From Kribbella capetownensis (GTDB lineage: Bacteria; Actinomycetota; Actinomycetes; Propionibacteriales; Kribbellaceae): 64,000 nt of DNA. The translations under genes were made by a program, and so were the position numbers. Under the pieces are notes generated by a model. That model was not told the origin of the DNA and made no database searches. It was given only the letters and a program-made list of their open reading frames with translations. The stretch lies in assembly GCF_004331485.1 (NCBI RefSeq), contig NZ_SJKD01000001.1:1860001-1924000 (forward strand), in the 5' to 3' direction. Below, in pieces: positions 51,479 to 59,656 of this stretch. Each line of letters begins with the position of its first letter. Position 1 is the first letter of the stretch.

Positions 51479-52027
51479 TCACTCGGACAAGAACGCGATG
51501 ATCTTCGAGAGCGACGGATTGTAGGTCTCGCTCGAGGTGTCGACCGTCAGCGCCGGAACGGGCAGATCGACCGCCTGGAAGGCGTTGTGGGTCCGCAGTC
51601 GCGCGTCCGCGCTGATCTGCGCGTCCTCGTGTGCGGTCCGTTTCGGGTCGGTCGCCGTACGCGCGGTGATGCGGGCCAGCGCGACGTCGGCGGGGACCGT
51701 GCAGTGGATGATCCGAAGGTCGGCGCGGTTGAGCAGCGGGCTCAGGCCGGGACTCCAGATCCGGTCCTGGAACGCGGCTTCGGCGACGATCGTCGTACCG
51801 CGGCCGACCAGCAGCCCGATCACGTCGAAGAAGGTGGACAGCGTCCGCATCGTCAGTGGATCACCGGGACCGGGTACGAACCCGGGCGTCGCGTGCGCCA
51901 TTCCCTCCTTGATCTCGTCCCGGCAGATCGCCGGGCACCCGATCGCGGCGGCCACCCGGTGCGCCAGCGTCGTCTTCCCGGTCCCTGGCGGGCCACTGAC
52001 CACTACGACAAGAGGTTTGGACTGCAC
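51479..52027 (-). CDS. P-loop kinase (AAA/zeta-toxin-like small kinase)
   Basis: A 182-residue protein with Walker A at residues 11-19 (SGPPGTGKT), a CRDEIKEG segment, and a distal VEAAF-like Asp/Glu strand (TTIVAEAAFQ). It belongs to the gluconate-kinase/chloramphenicol-phosphotransferase-like group of small kinases; the substrate is unknown. TAGGGT six bases before the GTG supports a leaderless start. Confidence 0.8.
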   Translation of the reverse strand: MQSKPLVVVVSGPPGTGKTTLAHRVAAAIGCPAICRDEIKEGMAHATPGFVPGPGDPLTMRTLSTFFDVIGLLVGRGTTIVAEAAFQDRIWSPGLSPLLNRADLRIIHCTVPADVALARITARTATDPKRTAHEDAQISADARLRTHNAFQAVDLPVPALTVDTSSETYNPSLSKIIAFLSE

Positions 52028-52033
52028 CGCCGC

Positions 52034-52039
52034 ACCCTA
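52034..52039 (-). promoter_or_regulatory. -10 box for the kinase gene
   Basis: TAGGGT on the minus strand, six bases before the GTG at 52027. Confidence 0.45.
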
Positions 52040-52076
52040 GCCACCCCCGCCCTCCGCTCGCACCAGGATTCCAGCA

Positions 52077-52119
52077 GACGTCACCGAAAAGTGTCCGTGG
52101 AGACAGCTAGCGTGACGTC
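52077..52119 (+). promoter_or_regulatory. Promoter region of the Ada/AlkA-like gene with inverted repeat
   Basis: GACGTCAC (52077-52084) and GTGACGTC (52112-52119) are exact complements 27 bases apart. TAGCGT at 52108-52113 lies nine bases before the ATG at 52123. TGTCCGTGGAGACA at 52092-52105 also forms a TGTC/GACA inverted repeat and could be a recognition site. Confidence 0.45.
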
Positions 52120-52122
52120 CGG

Positions 52123-53337
52123 ATGTGGCCAGACCGTCGGTGGGCAGGGGGTGACAGTGGACGGATGACGACCTATTCCGCGGTCCGTACGACGGGCATC
52201 TACTGCCGGCCCGGATGCAGGGCGAAACCGCTGGCGGAGAACGTCCGGACCTTCGAGCTCGCGGCGGCCGCGGAGGCGGCCGGATACCGCGCCTGCCTGC
52301 GCTGCCGGCCGTACCGGGTCGCGGGGACTGTGCCGGACGAGGCGCCCGAGCTCGTCTGTCGCGCCGTTCAGCTGATCATCGCCGGCGTGCTCGACGAGTC
52401 CGGCGAGGCGGCGCTCGGCGCGAGGCTCGGGCTGTCAGCTCGCCACCTGCGTAGGTTGTTCCACGAGCACCTCGGCGTCACACCGGACCAGTTCGCCCGC
52501 TCGAGACGGGCACATTTCGCGCGCAGACTCCTCGATGACAGTGATCTCTCCATCGCGGACATCGCGTTCGCATCCGGTTTCGGGAGTCTGCGGCAGTTCA
52601 ACCGGGCGATGCATGAGATCTTCCGGGCTTCCCCGCGCGAGCTCCGCGACCGTCGGCGCCGCACGGACCGCCTGGTCGCCGATGGTGGCCTGATACTCCG
52701 GCTGCCGTTCACCACGCCGTACGACTGGGAGGCGATGAGCGCGTTCCTCGCGTCGCAGGCGATCCCTGGCGTCGAGTCGGTCGAGGATGGTGTCTACCGC
52801 CGGACCATCACGCTCGACGGCGATCCGGGTCTGCTCGAGATCGGTTCAGGCGGTCCCGATCACCTGCTACTGCACGCACATCTCCCGTACTGGGAAGGTG
52901 TCATCCACGTTGTCGAACGAGCCGCGCGACTCGTCGCCGTCGAATCCAATCCAGATGTCCGCATGCCCGGCGCGTGGGGCCCGTTCGAGGTCGCGGTCCA
53001 GGCGGTCGTCCGCGACCAGCTTCCGCCCGAGGATGCGTACGACGTACTGCGCAAGCTCGTCGAGGTGTACGGCGTTCCGGTCGCGGGGCTCGGCCACGGA
53101 CTCACGCACGCATTCCCGGGTCCTGAGGCGCTGACCGAGGCCGAGCTCGTCGGGCCTTTGGCGCAAGCTGTTGCTTCGGGCCACGTCGTGCTCGACCACG
53201 ACGCCGGGATCGGCTCCTTGGAGACCGTGCCCGGCGTCAGCGCCAACGCAGCTCGCCAGATCGCGATGCGGCTCGACGGTCAGCGGAGCAAAGAGTTGAG
53301 TTTGCCGAACTCGGCTGCAGTGGACAGGGCCTCGTAG
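52123..53337 (+). CDS. Shortened Ada/AlkA-type DNA alkylation repair protein
   Basis: The 404 residues hold, in order, an Ada-type zinc domain with its four cysteines (Cys28 in IYCRPGC, Cys32, Cys58 and Cys61 in ACLRC), an AraC-type helix-turn-helix (about 85-175) and an AlkA N-terminal domain (about 185-270). The glycosylase part then ends early. The helix-hairpin-helix (LETVPGVSANAARQIAMR) is followed by a foreign-looking tail (SKELSLPNSAAVDRAS), without the catalytic Asp that follows the hairpin in AlkA. The usual LGQQVS-like region reads VRDQLPP. The end overlaps the convergent gene by 58 bases. A start at 52165 is possible. Confidence 0.78.
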   Translation: MWPDRRWAGGDSGRMTTYSAVRTTGIYCRPGCRAKPLAENVRTFELAAAAEAAGYRACLRCRPYRVAGTVPDEAPELVCRAVQLIIAGVLDESGEAALGARLGLSARHLRRLFHEHLGVTPDQFARSRRAHFARRLLDDSDLSIADIAFASGFGSLRQFNRAMHEIFRASPRELRDRRRRTDRLVADGGLILRLPFTTPYDWEAMSAFLASQAIPGVESVEDGVYRRTITLDGDPGLLEIGSGGPDHLLLHAHLPYWEGVIHVVERAARLVAVESNPDVRMPGAWGPFEVAVQAVVRDQLPPEDAYDVLRKLVEVYGVPVAGLGHGLTHAFPGPEALTEAELVGPLAQAVASGHVVLDHDAGIGSLETVPGVSANAARQIAMRLDGQRSKELSLPNSAAVDRAS

Positions 53338-54053
53338 GTACCGCTCGTGAGCAGTTCCTTCGCCGCGGCGGTCGCCAACCCGTAGGCACCGGCGGTGATC
53401 GCCGGCCCGACACTGATCCGCGTCACCCCAAGTGCGGTGAGCTCGGCAACCGTCGGTGCACCCGGACCGACCATCACGTTCAGCGGCAGCGGCGACGCGG
53501 CCACCAGCTCGCGAATGGCCGGAGCATCAACGACACCTGGGACGAACAGCACATCGGCGCCGGCTTCGGCGTACAGCTTGGCGCGTTCGATCGTGCCGCT
53601 CCCGTCGCCGAACAGATAGGTGTCGGTCCGCGCGTTGATGACGAGCTCGGGGTCAGTGGCCCGAGCGGCAGCGATCCGCTCGGCGTGCAAGGCCGGAGCG
53701 ATCAGCGAGCCACCGGAGCTGTCTTCGAGGTTGATGCCAACAGCCCCGGCTTCGATGACTTCGGCAACCGTTGCCTCGACATCGCCGTAGCCGGACTCGA
53801 CGTCCGCAGTCACCGGCACCGACACCGCCGCGACGATCGCGCGGAGCGCCGCGATCGCCGCCGTACGATCCAACCCGCCGGCATCGGTGACCCCAGCCGC
53901 CCACGAGACACCCGCGCTCGTGGTCGCGATCGCGGCAGCACCCGCCGCCTCGATCGCCCGCGCCGAACCAGCATCCCAGGCATTCGGCAACACCAACGGC
54001 GGCCGCTCGTGCAAGGCGCGCAACCGCCGCGCCAACTCGCCCTGGCTGCTCAC
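53280..54053 (-). CDS. Isocitrate lyase/PEP mutase family protein
   Basis: A 257-residue barrel protein with the family's NAWDAGSARAIEAAGAAAIA start, the metal-binding region VTADVESGYGD, and LVINARTDTYLFG. Such proteins are lyases or phosphonate-type enzymes acting on oxaloacetate-like substrates. GTG at 54053 overlaps the upstream gene's stop, so the two are coupled. Substrate unknown. Confidence 0.85.
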   Translation of the reverse strand: MSSQGELARRLRALHERPPLVLPNAWDAGSARAIEAAGAAAIATTSAGVSWAAGVTDAGGLDRTAAIAALRAIVAAVSVPVTADVESGYGDVEATVAEVIEAGAVGINLEDSSGGSLIAPALHAERIAAARATDPELVINARTDTYLFGDGSGTIERAKLYAEAGADVLFVPGVVDAPAIRELVAASPLPLNVMVGPGAPTVAELTALGVTRISVGPAITAGAYGLATAAAKELLTSGTYEALSTAAEFGKLNSLLR

Positions 54054-54346
54054 AAGCTCACCACCAGTTCATGATCGATCTCGACGAACTCCACGATCAG
54101 CCCGGCGAACTTCCCCGCGATCAACTCCCGGTACGCCGCCGACCCGGTGTGCGCGTCGTATGCCGCCTGATCCGCGAAGTGCTCCACGAAGAGCAGGTAG
54201 TCCGGGTTCGCCGGATCGCGATAGACGCGGAACGACAACGTCCCCTCCTCGGCCCCCGGCCCCACCGGCGCGAACTCCCGCACCAGCTCCTCGGCCACCG
54301 CCTGATTGCCATCCCTCAACTTGATCGGAAACACCTTGGCCAGCAC
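54050..54346 (-). CDS. Antibiotic biosynthesis monooxygenase (ABM)-like small protein
   Basis: A 98-residue ferredoxin-fold protein (VLAKVFPIKLRDGNQAVAEE, then LSFRVYRDPANPDYLLFVEHFAD and AAYDAHTGSAAYREL) typical of ABM dimers such as YgiN. GTG at 54346 follows AGGAGG; the longer reading from 54466 lacks such a signal. It is co-transcribed with the PEP-mutase-family gene. Confidence 0.84.
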   Translation of the reverse strand: MLAKVFPIKLRDGNQAVAEELVREFAPVGPGAEEGTLSFRVYRDPANPDYLLFVEHFADQAAYDAHTGSAAYRELIAGKFAGLIVEFVEIDHELVVSL

Positions 54347-54442
54347 TTGATTCCTCCTGACTCCGACTGAACGACTCAAGCGTCGCCCCCCTGCCACCTC
54401 CCGGTCTGGCCATATTCGGCCATCTACATGCATCCAATATTC

Positions 54443-54482
54443 GAGACGATATGTCTCACGACACAAGATTTTGGGTTAGCGT
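54443..54482 (+). promoter_or_regulatory. Promoter region of the methyltransferase gene
   Basis: GAGAC at 54443-54447 and GTCTC at 54453-54457 form an inverted repeat, followed by the -10-like TAGCGT at 54477-54482. The repeat would cover the -35 position, so it may be an operator. The rest of 54347-54515 holds no gene. Confidence 0.4.
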
Positions 54483-54515
54483 GAGAATCGTTGGTAGAGG
54501 GCAAAGGAGCCTGGG

Positions 54516-55310
54516 ATGAGCAACGTGTACACGCATGGGCATCATGAGTCGGTGTTGCGGTCGCACAGTTGGCGGACCGCGGAGAACTCGGCTGGGTACC
54601 TGCTGCCGCAGCTGCGGCCGGGGATGGCGTTGCTCGATGTCGGCGCGGGTCCCGGCACCATCACTGCTGACCTCGCTCGGCTGGTTGAGCCGGGGCCGAC
54701 TACTGCCCTGGAGGCGACGGACGAGGCGATCGACATCACCCGTGCGACCTTCGCGAAGCTCGATCTCGAGGTGGAGTTCGTGGTCGGCGACGTCCACGCG
54801 CTGGATCTTCCGGACGACACGTACGACGTCGTCCATGCGCACCAGGTGTTGCAGCACGTGGCGGATCCGGTGCAGGCGCTCCGGGAGATGCGGCGGGTCT
54901 GCAAGCCCGGCGGGATCGTCGCGGTCCGGGACTCGGACTACCACGGTTTCACCTGGTATCCGGAGCTGCCCGAACTGGACGAGTGGATGGACCTCTACCA
55001 GCGGATGGCGCGCGCGAACGGCGGCGAACCGGACGCAGGCCGGCGGCTGCTGAGCTGGGCCCTGGAGGCCGGCTTCGAGAAGGTGGACGCGACGACCAGC
55101 ACCTGGACCTTCGCGAACCCGGAGGACCGCGCGTTCTGGGGCGGCATGTGGGCAGACCGCGTCCTCAAGTCGGCGATGTCCGATCAGGCCCGCCGGGCAG
55201 GTGTGCCGGAGGAAACGCTGACCTCCATCTCGGCTGCTTGGCAGACCTGGGCGGCGCAGCCCGACGGCTGGATCGCCATCCTCCACGGCGAACTACTCTG
55301 CACCGCCTGA
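54516..55310 (+). CDS. SAM-dependent methyltransferase
   Basis: A 264-residue class I methyltransferase with motif I (LLDVGAGPGTITADLA, about residues 39-54), the acidic residue in VVGDVHALDLPDDTYD, and HVLQ-type HAHQVLQHVADP. The C-terminal helix bundle suggests a small-molecule substrate. AAAGGAG lies before the ATG. Substrate unknown. Confidence 0.87.
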   Translation: MSNVYTHGHHESVLRSHSWRTAENSAGYLLPQLRPGMALLDVGAGPGTITADLARLVEPGPTTALEATDEAIDITRATFAKLDLEVEFVVGDVHALDLPDDTYDVVHAHQVLQHVADPVQALREMRRVCKPGGIVAVRDSDYHGFTWYPELPELDEWMDLYQRMARANGGEPDAGRRLLSWALEAGFEKVDATTSTWTFANPEDRAFWGGMWADRVLKSAMSDQARRAGVPEETLTSISAAWQTWAAQPDGWIAILHGELLCTA

Positions 55311-55328
55311 TCAACACCGCCTGATCAA
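55301..55328. repeat. 14-bp tandem duplication at two convergent stop codons
   Basis: CACCGCCTGATCAA occurs twice in direct succession (55301-55314 and 55315-55328). The first copy contains the methyltransferase TGA, the second the stop of the convergent RNA methyltransferase gene. Confidence 0.8.
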
Positions 55329-56134
55329 ACCGACGACCGCTGGCGGGACACCTCGTAGAGGACGGCCGTGGCGGCGTTGGCGGCATTGAGGGAACTGGCC
55401 GATCCGGTGATCGGGATCCGCACCAGTTGATCCGCGGCCTCCCGCCACCCGGCGCTCAGCCCGCTGGTCTCGTTCCCGATGAGCAGCAGCGTCGGCTGGG
55501 TGAAGTCGAAGTCGAACACATCGACCGACCCGTGCTCGTCGGTGCCCACGACAACGATTGGTACGTCGGCCGACCGTCGTACCCACTCGATCACTTCACG
55601 CTGCGACGGCGCGCGTACGGCGGGAATGCCGAACAAGGATCCCGTGGTCGCGCGGACCGCCTTCGGGTCGTAGACATCGGCGGCGTGCCCGGTGACGATC
55701 ACGCCGTGCGCACCGAAGGCATCGGCGGACCGGATGATGGACCCGATGTTCCCCGGCCCGGTTGGCCGGTCGAACACGACGCCAAGGAAGTCGGGCCGCA
55801 CCGGGATGCGGTCCAGATCGTCCGGTGGCAGCTCCAGTACCGCGACGAGTTCGGGCGCGGCCTCGTCCTTCTCGCCGAGCTCGGCCAACAGCTCCGGCGC
55901 CATCGCAACGCGCTCGACGGACGGCAAGCGCTGCAGCAACTCCTGAGCCCAGCGGGACAACGGCCGCGAAGCGTCAGTAATCACGGTCCGCACAGGCCAT
56001 CCGTTGTCCACGGCAAGCGAAATCGGCCGGACGCCCTGGACCAGGAACTCACCCGCGCGCTGCCGCTTGGTCCGGTTGGTCAGGGACGCCTGCCACACCT
56101 GGAACCGCGCGTTCCGTGACGAGATCCGTTGCAC
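55325..56134 (-). CDS. TrmH/SpoU-family RNA 2'-O-methyltransferase
   Basis: A 269-residue SPOUT enzyme with an N-terminal substrate-binding segment (VQRISSRNARFQVWQASL) and the three family motifs: RPTGPGNIGSIIRSADAFGA, LLIGNETSGLS and IPITGSASSLNAANAATAV, which form the knot that binds SAM. TAGGGT seven bases before GTG 56134 supports that start over the GTG at 56143. It probably modifies a tRNA or rRNA ribose. Confidence 0.9.
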   Translation of the reverse strand: MQRISSRNARFQVWQASLTNRTKRQRAGEFLVQGVRPISLAVDNGWPVRTVITDASRPLSRWAQELLQRLPSVERVAMAPELLAELGEKDEAAPELVAVLELPPDDLDRIPVRPDFLGVVFDRPTGPGNIGSIIRSADAFGAHGVIVTGHAADVYDPKAVRATTGSLFGIPAVRAPSQREVIEWVRRSADVPIVVVGTDEHGSVDVFDFDFTQPTLLLIGNETSGLSAGWREAADQLVRIPITGSASSLNAANAATAVLYEVSRQRSSV

Positions 56135-56141
56135 GCCCTCC

Positions 56142-56147
56142 ACCCTA
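56142..56147 (-). promoter_or_regulatory. -10 box for the RNA methyltransferase
   Basis: TAGGGT on the minus strand, seven bases before the GTG at 56134; its last base overlaps the alternative GTG. Confidence 0.4.
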
Positions 56148-57218
56148 CGGCGGCGGCGCAGTGGACTCGCGCACGATCAACTCCGGCCGGAAGAGCAGCG
56201 ACTGCCCTTGCGACGGCCCGGGGTCGTCGAGCCGCGACCGCAGTTGGCTGAACGCGGCCGCCGCCATCTCACGCATCGGCTGCCGCACGGTGGTCAACGT
56301 CGGCGCGTACAGATCCGCCAGCACGATGTCGTCGAACCCCACGACCGACACATCCTTGCCCACCTCGAGCCCGCCGTCGCGCAGTCCACGGCAGACACCA
56401 AGCGCGCACATGTCGTTGATCGCCACGATCGCGGTCGGCGGTTCGTCGAGTGCGACCAGTTCCGCAGCCGCCGCGCGACCGAGCTCTGATGCCTCGACAT
56501 CCCCGAAGTCGTCGGCGCCGCTCCCGGTCGGTGCGCGCAGGGCCTCCGCCGGATCGAGGCCGGCCTGCTCCAACCCGGCGACGAAGCCGCGGTACCGCTC
56601 CTTGCGGTTCACGCTCGCCAGCGCGCCGGACACGTACGCCAGCCGGCGGTGACCGAGATCCGTCAGGTGCTGCGTCGCCAACTGGCTGCCGACGGCGTTG
56701 TCGACGCTGATGCTCACCAGCGACGCCGGGTCGCCGGCCTGCGACGTACGGTCGAACGCGACCAGTTGGAGTCCACGCTCGACCAGCGGCATGACGTGCT
56801 CGAGCGACGGCAGCGACGAACAGAGGACGACGCCATGAACGCCGTCCGCCCAGAGCTCGTCGATGTAATCGCGCTCGCGGCGCGGATCGCGCTCGGAGTT
56901 GCACAGCAGCACGTGGTAGCCCTCGGCCAGCGCGGCCGACTCGATGTGCCGGGCGAGCGCGCCCCAGAACGGGTTGCCGACCGACGGCACAACGAGGCCG
57001 ATCGTGCTGGTGCGCCCGGTGCGTAGCTGCCGGGCCGCCCGGTTCGGCCGATAGCCGAGCTTGTCGATCGCCGTTTCGATCCGCTGCCGGGTCTCCGGCA
57101 GCATCCGGTGGTTCCGCCCGTTCAGCAGATTCGACACCGTGCTCGGCGAGACGCCCGCCTCGGTCGCGACCTGCTGGATCGTCACCTCACCCATGCCCAC
57201 CCGCGCATTCTTCCTCAC
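56145..57218 (-). CDS. LacI-family transcriptional regulator
   Basis: A 357-residue repressor with the N-terminal helix-turn-helix and hinge (VTIQQVATEAGVSPSTVSNL ... GYRPNRAARQLRTG) and a periplasmic-binding-like ligand domain. It is divergent from the sugar ABC operon, whose promoter carries LacI-type palindromes. It therefore probably represses glycan-fragment uptake and breakdown. GTG 57218 has GGGGTGA upstream; ATG 57194 with GGGTGGGC is the alternative. Confidence 0.91.
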   Translation of the reverse strand: MRKNARVGMGEVTIQQVATEAGVSPSTVSNLLNGRNHRMLPETRQRIETAIDKLGYRPNRAARQLRTGRTSTIGLVVPSVGNPFWGALARHIESAALAEGYHVLLCNSERDPRRERDYIDELWADGVHGVVLCSSLPSLEHVMPLVERGLQLVAFDRTSQAGDPASLVSISVDNAVGSQLATQHLTDLGHRRLAYVSGALASVNRKERYRGFVAGLEQAGLDPAEALRAPTGSGADDFGDVEASELGRAAAAELVALDEPPTAIVAINDMCALGVCRGLRDGGLEVGKDVSVVGFDDIVLADLYAPTLTTVRQPMREMAAAAFSQLRSRLDDPGPSQGQSLLFRPELIVRESTAPPP

Positions 57219-57245
57219 CGTTCACCCCGTACTGCCGGATCGCAG

Positions 57246-57393
57246 TGCAACGATGCATCACCAGAGGCCGAAAGTCCAGCGATGGCGGAACCGGCCCGAC
57301 CCCTTGACGATCGCGGAGAACGCTTCCTAGCATGCGGTGCATCGTTGCACCAGTCCGCACCAGCTCCGCCGCGCCGACTGGTAGATCGTTGCA
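57246..57393 (+). promoter_or_regulatory. LacI-controlled promoter of the glycan operon
   Basis: TTGACG (57304-57309), an 18-base spacer and TAGCAT (57328-57333) make a good promoter. TGCATCGTTGCA at 57338-57349 covers its start point. The inverse form TGCAACGATGCA lies at 57246-57257, and a partial copy (TAGATCGTTGCA) at 57382-57393. The TGCAACG half-sites are LacI-type, and their spacing could allow looping. Confidence 0.72.
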
Positions 57394-57428
57394 CCACTCC
57401 TATCCCGCAGCACCACGAAAGGCGCGCC

Positions 57429-58718
57429 ATGGAGTACACCCGCAGATCAGTCCTGTCGGCCCTCGGGCTCGGCGCGTTCGCCGCCGCCACCGGGTGTTCC
57501 GCGGCGCCGTCCGGCGACGGCCAGGCGGCCGCCGACGGGCCCGCCGAGGGTGAGATCACGCTGCTCACCCCGATCTACGAGGGAAGCACCGGTAAGCAGT
57601 TGCTGGAGGGCAAGCTGCTGCCCGCGTTCAAGCAGAAGAACCCCAACGTCACGGTCAAGGTCGACTACACGACGTACGCCGCGCTGAACGAGAAGCTCAC
57701 CACCGGCCTGGCCGGCGGCCTGATGCCGGACGTGGTGATGCTCGGCGTCGGCTGGATCCCGCCGTTCGCGCACAAGAAGGTGCTCGCCGCGCTGCCCGAC
57801 GACCTGGGCCAGCGGTTCGACTACGAGGACCGGGTGCTCGAGCCGTGCCGGTACGACGGGAAGCTGTACGCGCTCCCGTTGATCCTGGACACCCGGATCG
57901 TCACCTATCGCAAGGACATGTTCGCCGAGGCCGGCATCAAGCAGCCGCCGAAGGACTGGACCGAACTCCGCGCGATGGCCAGGGAACTGACCCGCGCCGA
58001 CGGGTCCGGCAAGCTGACCCGGGTCGGGTTCGATCCGTTCTCGATCGATCTGCGGCAGTGCTGGGAAACGTTCCTGTTCGCCAACGACGGCACGCTGTTC
58101 GACGAGTCCGGGCAGCAGGTGAAGTTCAACGACGACCGTGGCGTCGAGGCGTTGCAGCTGTTCCTGGACGTGATCAAGGACAAGTCGGGCGACTACTCGT
58201 TCAAGTCCGCGGCAGGTCAGCCGAGCACGCTGGCGCAGGGCCGGTCCGCGATGATGATGGCGAACAACTCGCTGTGGGTGCAGTTGCAGGAGCAGACGCC
58301 GGAGTTGCTCAAGGAGGACAAGGTCGGCGCGTTCATGCTGGCCAACCGGGTGCCCGCGATGTTCCAGGGTGGCACGCTGGTGTCTCGCTCGGCGACGACC
58401 AAGCACGCCGCGGCGGCGCAGGCGCTGGTCGAGTTCCTGGGTACGCCGGACACCATCTTGCCGACCGCTGCGCAGCGGGGTGCGGTGCCGGGTGTGCAGG
58501 ACCTGCAGACGTCGGACTACGTGGAGAACAACGGGTTCGTGAAGCTTGCCCTGGGCAACATGGACAAGGCGCGGTCCGAGGGTGGTACGCCGGCCTGGAT
58601 GGAGATCCGGGAGAAGATCAAGACCACTCTGGAGACCGCCGTGGTTGGCCAGCGGACCGCCAAGGAGGCGATCGACGAGCTGGCGAACCAGAGCAAGGAA
58701 GCGATCTCCCGCCTATGA
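57429..58718 (+). CDS. Extracellular solute-binding lipoprotein of a sugar ABC transporter
   Basis: A 429-residue family-1 binding protein with a twin-arginine-containing signal (TRRSVLSALGLGAF) and lipobox ATGC near residue 23, so it is probably exported and lipid-anchored. The mature part has the family pattern (MPDVVMLGVGWIPPFAH, YALPLILDTRIVTYRKDMF). It hands a saccharide, here probably a uronate-containing glycan fragment (inference from the operon), to the two permeases. Confidence 0.9.
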   Translation: MEYTRRSVLSALGLGAFAAATGCSAAPSGDGQAAADGPAEGEITLLTPIYEGSTGKQLLEGKLLPAFKQKNPNVTVKVDYTTYAALNEKLTTGLAGGLMPDVVMLGVGWIPPFAHKKVLAALPDDLGQRFDYEDRVLEPCRYDGKLYALPLILDTRIVTYRKDMFAEAGIKQPPKDWTELRAMARELTRADGSGKLTRVGFDPFSIDLRQCWETFLFANDGTLFDESGQQVKFNDDRGVEALQLFLDVIKDKSGDYSFKSAAGQPSTLAQGRSAMMMANNSLWVQLQEQTPELLKEDKVGAFMLANRVPAMFQGGTLVSRSATTKHAAAAQALVEFLGTPDTILPTAAQRGAVPGVQDLQTSDYVENNGFVKLALGNMDKARSEGGTPAWMEIREKIKTTLETAVVGQRTAKEAIDELANQSKEAISRL

Positions 58719-59656
58719 CCGGGACGATGGTGCCGGAGCGCGTGCGCGAAGTCGTCGCTGGTCCGGCCACCAACCAACCACGCCGCCTGTTGCGCAGCCG
58801 GAGACGCGCCGGTCTGCTGATGGTCGCGCCGGCGTTGCTGCACGCGCTGATCTGGATCGGCATCCCACTGGTCGCGGCCGTCGTTCTGAGCTTCACGTCG
58901 TACGACGTCCTGACGCCACCGCGGTTCGCCGGGCTGGACAACTTCCGCGAGCTGGTCCACGACGACGTGTTCCGGCGTGCGGTCCTGAACACCAGCGTCT
59001 ACACCTTCTTCACCGTCCCGGTGGCGATGACGATCGCACTGCTGATCGCATTGATGCTGAACAGCAAACTGACCGGGCGGGCGATCTTCCGGACCGCGAT
59101 CTTCATCCCGCAGGTGACCGCGACGATCGCGGTCGCGTTGGTCTGGCTGTGGATCTACGACCCGCGCAGCGGCCTGGCCAACGCGATCCTGTCGTTCCTC
59201 GGCCTGGACGGACCGAACTGGCTGTCCTCGACCAGTTGGGCAATGCCGGCGGTGATCATGGTCGGCATCTGGCAGGGCATCGGTCTGAAGATGCTGATCT
59301 ACCTGGCCGCCCTGCAGAGTCTGCCGGGCGAGTTGTACGAGGCGGCGTCGGTGGACGGGGCGTCGAAGGTGCGGCAGTTCTTCAGCCTGACCGTGCCGTT
59401 GCTGAAGCCGGCCACGTTCTTCGTCTTCGTCACCTCGGTGATCGGCGCGTTCCAGTCCTTCGACCAGGTGTACATCCTCACCGACGGCGGTCCGGCGAAC
59501 AGCACCACGATGATGACCTACGAGATCTACAAGTCCGCGTTCCGGGAGTTCCGGATGGGCTACGCCTGCGCGCAGAGCCTGGTGCTGTTCGCGTTGCTGC
59601 TGATGCTGACCCTGGTCAACCGGCGGATCACCGGAGGTGACCGTGGCAGTCGTTGA
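58715..59656 (+). CDS. Sugar ABC transporter permease 1 (MalF-like)
   Basis: A 313-residue permease with six predicted helices and the EAA loop (LPGELYEAASVDGASKVRQFF, near residue 205) that contacts the ATPase. The ATG overlaps the binding-protein stop (ATGA). No ATPase gene is in the operon, so a shared MsiK-type ATPase encoded elsewhere is expected, as is common in actinomycetes. Confidence 0.92.
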   Translation: MTGTMVPERVREVVAGPATNQPRRLLRSRRRAGLLMVAPALLHALIWIGIPLVAAVVLSFTSYDVLTPPRFAGLDNFRELVHDDVFRRAVLNTSVYTFFTVPVAMTIALLIALMLNSKLTGRAIFRTAIFIPQVTATIAVALVWLWIYDPRSGLANAILSFLGLDGPNWLSSTSWAMPAVIMVGIWQGIGLKMLIYLAALQSLPGELYEAASVDGASKVRQFFSLTVPLLKPATFFVFVTSVIGAFQSFDQVYILTDGGPANSTTMMTYEIYKSAFREFRMGYACAQSLVLFALLLMLTLVNRRITGGDRGSR

